Position numbers and translations under genes: made by a program
Notes under the pieces: generated by a model
Databases searched by the model: none
What the model was told of the DNA's origin: nothing
Seen by the model: only the letters and a program-made list of their open reading frames with translations
Part shown: positions 46,975 to 54,602 of the stretch, one piece after another
Numbering within the stretch: position 1 is the stretch's first letter
Layout: each line of letters opens with the position of its first letter
Origin: Chthoniobacterales bacterium
GTDB lineage: Bacteria > Verrucomicrobiota > Verrucomicrobiia > Chthoniobacterales > DYNR01
Assembly (NCBI GenBank): GCA_026418675.1
Contig: JAOAAX010000013.1
Coordinates: 1 to 56,616, forward strand
Reading direction: 5' to 3'
DNA length: 56,616 nucleotides

Positions 46975-47096
46975 CCCAAACAAAGCACGAATCCCCCCCT
47001 CATTCCTACCCTCACTTAAACACTCCCACAACCCATCACCTCCCCCATCTCGCTCCAAACTTTTAAAAACCCACCAACCGCAAGGCATTCCCAACT

Positions 47097-47765
47097 ATGG
47101 AACAACTCGTCTTCCTCATCATCCTTGCGGCTATAAGCCTCATCCAATGGATCCTGCAAAAATCCGCCGAACATAAGCAGAAGCGCCAGCTCCAAACCCA
47201 AAAACAAATATCCGAGACCGAAACCTTACCCGAATCCTCCCCGCCGCCAATCCTTACCAAACAAGAACCCACTCCAGAACAACAACTGCGTGAACTCTTC
47301 GAAGCCCTCGGCCTCCCTCTCCCAGCGGAAAAAGAAGAAACCGTCACACCGCCAACTCCACCCAAACCCACTACCCATCACCCACCCCAACCCGAACATC
47401 CTTCCCCTGTTGACTCCCAATCAGAGCTACCCCCTTCTCCCCAACCAGAGGCAACTCCTCCGCCTTCCCCTCCCGCTCCACCTCCGCTAGAACCCCAGCA
47501 ACCTTCCCAACTCCCTCTCCCAACCCCTTTATCCCCACTCCAAGCCCAAACTTTAAAACCCCCCCCCGACGAATATCGCGCACTCGCCCAACGCCTCCAA
47601 CGCGTAGAATCCACCCTCACCCCTTTTCCCACCTCCGCTACACCCTTACCATTCCAATCCTTCCTAACATCTCCACACTCCCTCCAACAAGCCATCATCC
47701 TCACCGAAATCCTCGGCCCTCCCCGCGCTTTCCGCGACTCCTCCCACCACCAACCCCCTGCTTAA
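47097..47765 (+). CDS. Membrane-anchored proline-rich protein, unrecognised
   Basis: 222 residues. One N-terminal membrane helix (EQLVFLIILAAISLIQWIL) is followed by a basic/Gln linker, a conserved-looking PEQQLRELFEALGLPLP helix, and about 90 residues very rich in Pro, Ser and Glu. The C-terminus reads SLQQAIILTEILGPPRAFR. This end motif recurs, to my knowledge, in hypothetical membrane proteins of Verrucomicrobiota and Planctomycetota, which supports a real gene. It starts at ATG 47097, 122 bp after floA. The layout (anchor, flexible spacer, short conserved tail) suggests a tether. Function unknown. Confidence 0.7.
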   Translation: MEQLVFLIILAAISLIQWILQKSAEHKQKRQLQTQKQISETETLPESSPPPILTKQEPTPEQQLRELFEALGLPLPAEKEETVTPPTPPKPTTHHPPQPEHPSPVDSQSELPPSPQPEATPPPSPPAPPPLEPQQPSQLPLPTPLSPLQAQTLKPPPDEYRALAQRLQRVESTLTPFPTSATPLPFQSFLTSPHSLQQAIILTEILGPPRAFRDSSHHQPPA

Positions 47766-48027
47766 TCACTCCTTAGCACATTACCCCCCCTATCCACCTT
47801 TCCCTTACGAAAGCCAATACCCTGACATCAGATTACTACACCCCTCTACCAAATTCCAGCTATAGCCTCCCACCCCTCTCCTCTAGCCCCAAGCAAAATC
47901 CCCATCCATTTCACATACCACCCTCGTCATCTCCCTGCACCTGCAAATTTTGCCTCCCCAACCCAATTCCCCTTCTTCCTAAAAATTTACTCGTCCATCA
48001 GAAAATTCGGATAAAAAAACTAACGCC
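47766..48027. other. Intergenic region ahead of the epimerase remnants
   Basis: 262 C-rich bases with no reading frame, hairpin terminator or RNA gene that I can recognise. Confidence 0.4.
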
Positions 48028-48775
48028 ATGATTCCGAAAATCCTCATTACAGGCGAAATGGCTGCCTAGGTTCCTAGTTCCTAGGTTCCAACCTCATCCG
48101 CTTACTATCTTTTGAGACTTGGAAAAAGTCAATTTACCCAACCAATTTGCAAATTTGCACGGATCTTGCCGAACCGCCTAAAAATCTTCCCCCAGCAAAC
48201 TACTTCAAAGCAACTTGCAGAATCCCGACGATTGCCGTAACTTCTGCAACCTCGGCGGATAAGGAGCTCTCCTGATCAACACTGCAGGCATCACCCACCC
48301 GAAGCGCCTAAGCGAATTCTTCAACGTCTACCTCCAGGGCACACGCAACCTCCTCTAAGCTGCCGCTCAAGCAGGAATTTATCCTCCGCCCACCTTGGTT
48401 TTACGGCCCACCTCAACCCCCAAGACAAACCCTCTTCTTCCGCATGATCCGGGACGGCCTTGCCCCCATCGTCGCCACAGGCTTAAGCCTTCTTTCCATG
48501 GCCTACGTCGAAAATCTCGCCACAGCTTGCCTCTTGGGCCGCTACTTCCCTAGCCGCCGCGGGAAAAAGCTTACTGGTTTGCCGACGAGCTTCACTAATC
48601 CACTCCAATAACTCGGCCTTTATAATTAAAAAATCCACGTCCTCTTCGAAATGGGACGCACCATCGCCTGCGACATCTCCCTCGAAAAACGCAAACTCGC
48701 TTTCAATCCAACCGTTGATCTCGAGGAAGGCACGCGTTGCAGCATCCATTGGTGCCTCGATAACGGAGGTCTCGG
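48028..48775 (+). pseudogene. Decayed NAD-dependent epimerase/dehydratase (SDR) gene, first of two
   Basis: Pieces of one extended-SDR protein occur in order but in different frames with stops between. MIPKILITGEM starts at 48028 and is stopped by TAG at 48067. LLINTAGITHPKRLSEFFNV and LQGTRNLL are followed by a TAA at about 48356. Then come ILRPPWFYGPPQPPRQ and FFRMIRDGLAPIV, and MAYVENLATACLLGRYF. After a frame change KAYWFADELH appears, and finally FEMGRTIACDISLEKRKLAF and IHWCLDNGG at about 48647-48770. These match the N-terminal Rossmann strand, the central domain, the WFYGP region and the C-terminal helix of epimerases. Much of the region between the N-terminus and the NTAG motif is unrecognisable or lost. 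A TTCCTAG-type direct repeat sits at 48066-48090. Confidence 0.8.
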
Positions 48776-48778
48776 CTC

Positions 48779-49150
48779 ATGCCAAACCAGCTCGTTCTCG
48801 TCACAGGCGGAGCCCGCTATTTCGGTTCCTTGCTCGCACGCCGCCTCCTCGACAACGGCCATCAAGTCCGCGTCCTCGACATCTCCACCAATCACGACCT
48901 CCCCAACGAAGTCGAATTCCACCACGCCGACAACCGCGATTTAGCCGCCGTTCGCCGTGCCTGCGAAGGGGTGGATATCATCCACCACAACGTTGCACAA
49001 GTCCCTCTCGCTAAAAACCGTCGCCTCCTCCGGAAAGTTAATATCCAAGGCACAGAAACCCTCCTCCGTGCCGCCTCGAATCCTGCCAAAATTCTCCCCA
49101 AAATTTTCCCATTTGCTCATTTCTTACTCCTGCATCGCTCTACCAAATAG
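48779..49150 (+). pseudogene. Truncated NAD-dependent epimerase/dehydratase (SDR) gene, second of two
   Basis: 123 codons from ATG 48779. The first 100 residues are a clean Rossmann N-terminus. LVLVTGGARYFGSLLARRLL has the cofactor loop, although the usual GGAGYxG is GGARYFG. VRVLDIS ends with the NAD-selecting acid, and DNRDLAAVRRACEGVDIIHH and NVAQVPL follow. Homology fades after LLRAASNP, where the catalytic YxxxK region and C-terminal half should be; the frame then ends and recD begins about 40 bp on. A full enzyme needs about 320 residues. The first gene ends three bases before this ATG, so the two were probably a tandem, coupled pair. Confidence 0.75.
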
Positions 49151-49189
49151 CTCAGGCTACTGCCGCTTAGGGGACCGGATCGGTTGGTT

Positions 49190-50929
49190 TCACCCCAATC
49201 TCACCCCAATCTCACCATCAATCCCAACATTCAATTCCTTAATCGATTCCTGAAATAAGCAACCCAGCAAAGTGCAACGAGGCATTGAGTCCCGTGCAGC
49301 CTTCTTGATGTCATCCAGTTCTCCGCACACAAGCACTTGCTTCCTCGCTCGCGTAATGGCCGTGTATAGCAGCTCCCGCGTAGCCAGCGGACTCTCCCCT
49401 CGCGGCACCAACACCACCACCGCCTCAAACTCGCTGCCCTGCGAACGGTGAATCGTCATCGCCCAGGCCAGGCTGTGATCGGGGAGTTCGCTAGCCGCGA
49501 ATTCTTTAATCCCTTCGCCAACTTTGAAATAGGCTCGCGCTCCAAGCCTCCGTTCCTGCCACGCCGAAGAATTTTCAAGGGAATTGCTAACAGTTATCTC
49601 TTTGCAAGGAATTACTTGGCTAGGCACCTCTAAAACTCCCACCGTCCCATTCTTCAAACCCGTAAAAGGATCGTTCTTGTTGATAATGATCGGAAAAAAC
49701 CGCGCCCCTTTCAAAGCGCGGAAATGCTGTTGAATTCGCAAACTCAACACCTCTGCCCCCACACTCCCCTCACGGTGCGCCGTCAAAAGACAAAGTCCGC
49801 TTAACCTAGCCAAGGCTTCCTGCGCATCCTCTGCACAGGCTATCCCCTGCCATTTCTCTTTGACAAATTCCGGAAAATCATCCGCCCCACGCGGCCACCT
49901 CCTGCGCCAAAGCAGGTCCGAGTCTGCCGTTGAATTCTGGGAATTCTCCAGCACACTGCCAAGAACCCTACTAACTTTCTCAGCGTTGCCCTCGCGCATC
50001 GCTTCCGCTAGCTCCTTCAACTTTGGGCAATCCTTAAAACGGTGGGATTCCTTCAATTCAATCACGTGCGCTCGGAGCGCATCCGCCGACGCCACCTCCG
50101 CAAATACGGCTCCCTGTCCGACACTTTCCAATTGATGCGGGTCCCCAATCAAAATCAGCCGACCATTCTCCGGCATCAAACCCAGCAAAGCCCACCACAA
50201 CGGCAAGTCCACCATCGAACATTCATCAAGCACCAACACCGTCCCATCATCAAACGGCTGGCTCCGGAAGCCTCCCGTCCCCCTATTGTAGCCCAAAAGC
50301 GCATGAATCGTGCTGCAGCTCTCCGCCAAAGCCCGAATCTTCCCTCGATCAAATTGCTCCGGCAGACCTTCCGCACATACCAACAATGCTTCCTTCATCC
50401 GCTGGGCTGCCTTCCCTGTGGGCGCCGCAAGCCGAATCCGCGTAGGCTTAAAATCTGCTTGCTTTGAAAACACAGCCAAAATTCGCGCCAGCGTGTAGGT
50501 TTTGCCCGTGCCGGGCCCTCCTGTGACGATGGTTAAACAATGCGTGAGTGCATGCTCCACCGCTTTGCGTTGCTGCCCGTTCAGGCTGCTTTCTCCAAGC
50601 AGTCCCTGAAAATTACTCCCTTGCCCTGCACTTTGCTTGGAAAGCTTCAGGAGTTTCTCAACCACGGAGCACTCCATTTCGTGCAGCACCCGACTCTGCA
50701 GAAAAGTCCTCCCTCCCGTGGTTTTCAGAACAATCGGAAAACTCCCAGCAAGGGTCTGCTGTCGTTCTTCCAACCACTCACGCCCTTTCTCCGGGAGTTC
50801 AACCTCATAAGCTGTGCTGCCGCTGGCTTCCGCTTGCAAAAGCCCCTCCACAGCTCCCCGAAGCACTTCGGGCAAGCCCCACTTCCGCTGAAGCCACTCC
50901 CAGTGCGATTTGGTAGAGAGATTTGTCAT
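49190..50929 (-). CDS. recD: Exodeoxyribonuclease V subunit alpha (RecD helicase)
   Basis: 579 residues, close to the enteric RecD length. The helicase motor has Walker A VTGGPGTGKTYTLARI (about 134-149). AAPTGKAAQRMKEAL (motif Ia), IHALLGYN, VLVLDECSMVDLPLWWALL (Walker B) and ILIGDPHQLESVGQGAVFAE (motif III) follow. The C-terminal motifs are LTAHREGSVG, AWAMTIHRSQGSEF (motif V) and LYTAITRARKQV (motif VI). RecD is the fast 5'-to-3' motor of RecBCD, which processes double-strand breaks and degrades foreign linear DNA. ATG at 50929 lies 29 bp after recB. The 3' end abuts the decayed epimerase genes on the other strand. Confidence 0.95.
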   Translation of the reverse strand: MTNLSTKSHWEWLQRKWGLPEVLRGAVEGLLQAEASGSTAYEVELPEKGREWLEERQQTLAGSFPIVLKTTGGRTFLQSRVLHEMECSVVEKLLKLSKQSAGQGSNFQGLLGESSLNGQQRKAVEHALTHCLTIVTGGPGTGKTYTLARILAVFSKQADFKPTRIRLAAPTGKAAQRMKEALLVCAEGLPEQFDRGKIRALAESCSTIHALLGYNRGTGGFRSQPFDDGTVLVLDECSMVDLPLWWALLGLMPENGRLILIGDPHQLESVGQGAVFAEVASADALRAHVIELKESHRFKDCPKLKELAEAMREGNAEKVSRVLGSVLENSQNSTADSDLLWRRRWPRGADDFPEFVKEKWQGIACAEDAQEALARLSGLCLLTAHREGSVGAEVLSLRIQQHFRALKGARFFPIIINKNDPFTGLKNGTVGVLEVPSQVIPCKEITVSNSLENSSAWQERRLGARAYFKVGEGIKEFAASELPDHSLAWAMTIHRSQGSEFEAVVVLVPRGESPLATRELLYTAITRARKQVLVCGELDDIKKAARDSMPRCTLLGCLFQESIKELNVGIDGEIGVRLG

Positions 50930-50958
50930 GCTTGATCTGAACTCATTTAAAGGTTTTG

Positions 50959-53900
50959 CTAAAGGTTTTGCTCCGAAAAAAGCTTTTCCAATTCCCTGAG
51001 AAGCTTCTCATTAACGGGTATGTGGAGAATTCCTTGAGAACGCCCCCTCTCCACACCGCGCAAAAATACCAGCCACGCACCTGCTAATTTCGCATCCGGT
51101 TTGCAAAGTCGTAAGAACCGCCTCAGAGCCACAAGATACAAATTCATTTGCAGCACATAATGGTTTTGCAGCGCACATTCCCGCAGCCGTTCTTCAGAAT
51201 AGTCGCCCGCCGATAGCCCTAACCAATTGGTTTTCCAGTCAATCAACCCCCATTGCCCATTATGAAACACAATCCGGTCAATAATCCCCTCAAAAAAGCC
51301 CTCCAGCTCGGCAAATGGCAACATCCGCAAGCTCTTCGCGTATTCAGTTTCTCCACACATTTCAAACGCATTCGCAAGCCTTCCCACCGAGAATTTCCCC
51401 AGCAATGGCTGCAGAAAATGCCACTCCGCGCCACTGTTCGCACCACAAACCTCTCCAACACTCACCCCAAAACCTGGCAACACTGCTCTTGGTAAATTTT
51501 CAAGCGACTTCTTGAACTCCAGCACCCAATCCGTGCCGTCCGACCGCAGAGGATATTTCCGTATATGATTCTTCAAATTCTCTTCGTCAAGCTCCTGAAA
51601 GTCCCAAGTCTCCAAAAATTCATGCACAGCCTGTCCAAATAACGTGCCACCAGGAACTTGCTGAAAATCCTCTCCTCCTTCTGCCGCTCGCAATTCCCCC
51701 CAACCAGCTCCTCCTCCCCTCAATTCCAACGGCGTGGCGTCAGAAAATCGGTGCCTCTCGCGCGTCAATTGGCTGAAGGAAGTAAGTCCCCACGCCACAG
51801 GAACTGCTGGCACCGCCGGAGGTTGCTCAGGCGCAACCTTTGCCTCCTCCCGTTTCACCGCCACCACCTGCCCCTCCGGATCCTCGACAACATCGACAAT
51901 ATTCACGTGCTCTTTCAACTTACATAAGGCTCTCTTATGCAGATCGTAACGCTGGTCCTGATTAAAACTCACATACCATCTTTGGAATTCCTCATTTGTT
52001 ACTTCCTTGTGCTTGTTTGACTCATGTAAATCCCTCTTATGAAGATCCTCCTTTGTCACTTTTTCTTCTTCTTCTTTTCTCAGAGAGCACAAAAGCCAAT
52101 CCAGAGCCGATACCCCAACTTTTGAATTCTTCTGCCCCTGGATCCCCGCCACAAACCACACCTTCACTTTCGCACGCGTCAGCGCCACATACGCCAACCG
52201 AATCCGCTCCTCAAGATACTGCCGCTTGGCAAGAATTCCCAAATCCAAATTTTCGTTTTTCTCCTCCCACTTAGTCATTCCGAGGTCCACCATCACAACT
52301 CCTCCCTCCGCGTCCCTCAATTTCTGAAGCCCATTCGGCTCCCTCCCATCCCAGAGAAAAGGACAAAAAACCAGCGGAAATTCTAGCCCCTTCACCGCGT
52401 GCATGGTCATCACCCTAACCGCCTCCCGCTCACTCTCCAGTTGAAGCTGAAATTCCTCCGCAGGCCCCCCCTCCCGGCTCTCTTGGGCGATTTTATCCCT
52501 CAGCCACCGCAAAACTCGTGCAGGCTCCGCTCCGACCTCCCCCTCTCCTTTCAGGAGCAAGTCGCAAAGTTGCCGAAAATTCGCCACCCGACGCTCCCCC
52601 CGTTTCTCCTGTGCCAGACGGCAACATATTTGCTTTTCAGTTTCCATACGGGACAGAACTGCCGCCAAACCTTCCCGCAGCCAAAGGGCATTCCATTCCA
52701 AAAAGTGCATCGCATCCGCCTCGGCTGCCTCCGATTCATCAAGCTCATCAAACTTACCCCCCAACAACCGCGTGATCCGTGCCGTCCGCACCTTCTTCCG
52801 GTTCTGTGGCTCCTCCACAGCTTTCAAAACTATCAGCAACTCGCTTGCTTCCTCAGTTTCAAAAATATTCCCCCCGCGCCCTGGATAAGCCGGCACACCT
52901 AGCTCAATCAGCCGCTCAATCATCCGCTCAGCCTGGGCGTGCTGATTCACCAAAACCGCAAAATCACTCGCCCGAACCTCCCGCCGGCTCAATTCTTGGC
53001 CCCTCGAGCCCATCTCCACAATCTCCGCTTTATTCGCCAAAAGCGACGCTATCTTTAGCGCCACCGCTCCACAGATCACATCTTGCCGTTCCTCTGATGT
53101 CTTTGTCATCTCCGGAGCGAAGAACCACGCTTCCATCCGGCACTCCGGGGCAAAATTCTCACCTTTTTTCTCCGCAAGCCATACATCCTGCTGAAGCCCT
53201 GACTTGTTCGGAGAATACTCAAGCCCCTCTTTCAAAAATGCCTTCGGGCTTCCAAAAACCGCATTCACCGCTTCTACCAATTTCTGGGGTGAGCGATACG
53301 TCGTTGTTAGTTGGTAATGCACCGCATCTTTTTTGGCCCGCAAATATGTGTTCACATCAGCCCCTCGGAATCTGTAAATCGCTTGCTTCGGATCCCCAAT
53401 TAAAACAAGCGGGCAGTCCCTAAAAATTTTTTCAAAAATTTCAAATTGCCGCTGATCCGTATCTTGCGCCTCATCTATCAAAGCAAGCGCATATTCATTG
53501 CGGAGACTATTTACTAAAAGTTCGCCGTTTTCCCCGATCAACGCCTCATGCACTTTTTCAACAAGCCCATCGTAGGAAATCGCTCGCCGCGTATGCCCCA
53601 AATCGTCCAAACGTTTCCTCACTTCCTCAACCAGTTCAATCCTCCATGACCAACAAAACCGCTTGACCAGCAGCGGCACGTCCTTCCAGCTACTGAAAAG
53701 CTCACTCCCTTTCACCTCTTCAAATAGATCTTTGCCTTCTTTCGTTCTTTGATTAATTCCCTCTGGAATCCTGCCCACAACCACATCCACCGCCTCTAAA
53801 AACTCCCCCCACGATTTTGAAAAATTTTGGATTTTTTCACTAATTTCTTCAATTGAAGGAAACTCGTTTTTACAGAAATTTCCATCTCTGATTTTCCGAC

Positions 53901-54591
53901 AGAGCTCCAAAAATGATTTTTGACCCTCTTCTTTTTTGCCTTTTCTCAAGTTTTCGATTTTATCCTTAAGCAGCCCAAGGTCCTCTTTATTCGGTTTGAA
54001 TTCGACATTTCTTTCCTTCAAAGCAGCCCGCACAAACTCCAAATCCTTCTCATAATTCATCTCCCCCACGCTTGCAAAGGCGATCAGGGAGTTATCGTTG
54101 CTGACTTTCTCCTCCCAAATCCGATGCAAAATCTCACGCATCAACTCTCCCTCCGAAGGAACAATCTCCGGCATCACGGGTAACCCGCACAACATTCCCT
54201 CCACCTGTAGCACCCGCGCACAAAACGAGTGGATCGTCATCACAGCCAGTTGATCGGCCTCCAAAATCGCTCGCAACACCACCTTTTTCACCTTATCTCT
54301 GCCATGTTGTTCAATTAGCCCGCCGTAATACGAATCAACCACGCTCACCATACCAACAGCAGCCTGATACAGCTCCTCCAAAACCATCCTCACCCGCCCC
54401 GCAAGTTCCGCCGTCGCATCGTTTGTAAACGTCACGAGCAGAATCTGCCCAAGCCGTAAATCCTTATTTTCCAGCAAAAAACGCGGCACCAATCTGCTAA
54501 TCGTAAATGTCTTTCCCGTCCCTGCACTGGACTCAATAACCGTTAACCCCTCTTTAATCTCTGAATTTAAAAGGTCAAAATCCTTACTCAT
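50959..54591 (-). CDS. recB: Exodeoxyribonuclease V subunit beta (RecB helicase-nuclease)
   Basis: 1210 residues. A UvrD-type helicase has Walker A ESSAGTGKTFTISRL (about 19-33), LLVTFTNDATAEL, MTIHSFCARVL, ALIDEAQDTDQRQFEIF (Walker B), LIGDPKQAIYRFRGAD, TTYRSPQKL, VMTMHAVKGLEFPLVF and LAYVALTRAKVKVW. After an acidic/charged linker, the C-terminal RecB-type nuclease has LFGQAVHEFLE, GIIDRIVFHNGQWGLIDWKTN with the D/DxK metal and catalytic residues, and the later QMNLYLVALRR helix. It provides the 3'-to-5' motor and the single nuclease of RecBCD. It starts with ATG at 54591, 11 bp after recC. Confidence 0.96.
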   Translation of the reverse strand: MSKDFDLLNSEIKEGLTVIESSAGTGKTFTISRLVPRFLLENKDLRLGQILLVTFTNDATAELAGRVRMVLEELYQAAVGMVSVVDSYYGGLIEQHGRDKVKKVVLRAILEADQLAVMTIHSFCARVLQVEGMLCGLPVMPEIVPSEGELMREILHRIWEEKVSNDNSLIAFASVGEMNYEKDLEFVRAALKERNVEFKPNKEDLGLLKDKIENLRKGKKEEGQKSFLELCRKIRDGNFCKNEFPSIEEISEKIQNFSKSWGEFLEAVDVVVGRIPEGINQRTKEGKDLFEEVKGSELFSSWKDVPLLVKRFCWSWRIELVEEVRKRLDDLGHTRRAISYDGLVEKVHEALIGENGELLVNSLRNEYALALIDEAQDTDQRQFEIFEKIFRDCPLVLIGDPKQAIYRFRGADVNTYLRAKKDAVHYQLTTTYRSPQKLVEAVNAVFGSPKAFLKEGLEYSPNKSGLQQDVWLAEKKGENFAPECRMEAWFFAPEMTKTSEERQDVICGAVALKIASLLANKAEIVEMGSRGQELSRREVRASDFAVLVNQHAQAERMIERLIELGVPAYPGRGGNIFETEEASELLIVLKAVEEPQNRKKVRTARITRLLGGKFDELDESEAAEADAMHFLEWNALWLREGLAAVLSRMETEKQICCRLAQEKRGERRVANFRQLCDLLLKGEGEVGAEPARVLRWLRDKIAQESREGGPAEEFQLQLESEREAVRVMTMHAVKGLEFPLVFCPFLWDGREPNGLQKLRDAEGGVVMVDLGMTKWEEKNENLDLGILAKRQYLEERIRLAYVALTRAKVKVWFVAGIQGQKNSKVGVSALDWLLCSLRKEEEEKVTKEDLHKRDLHESNKHKEVTNEEFQRWYVSFNQDQRYDLHKRALCKLKEHVNIVDVVEDPEGQVVAVKREEAKVAPEQPPAVPAVPVAWGLTSFSQLTRERHRFSDATPLELRGGGAGWGELRAAEGGEDFQQVPGGTLFGQAVHEFLETWDFQELDEENLKNHIRKYPLRSDGTDWVLEFKKSLENLPRAVLPGFGVSVGEVCGANSGAEWHFLQPLLGKFSVGRLANAFEMCGETEYAKSLRMLPFAELEGFFEGIIDRIVFHNGQWGLIDWKTNWLGLSAGDYSEERLRECALQNHYVLQMNLYLVALRRFLRLCKPDAKLAGAWLVFLRGVERGRSQGILHIPVNEKLLRELEKLFSEQNL

Positions 54592-54602
54592 AACGTTTCA
54601 TT

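Noticed and set aside
48066-48090. CCTAGGTTCCTAGTTCC repeats as a mobile-element end or CRISPR-like repeat
   Set aside because: Only three short imperfect units within a pseudogene, without spacers, inverted partner or transposase.
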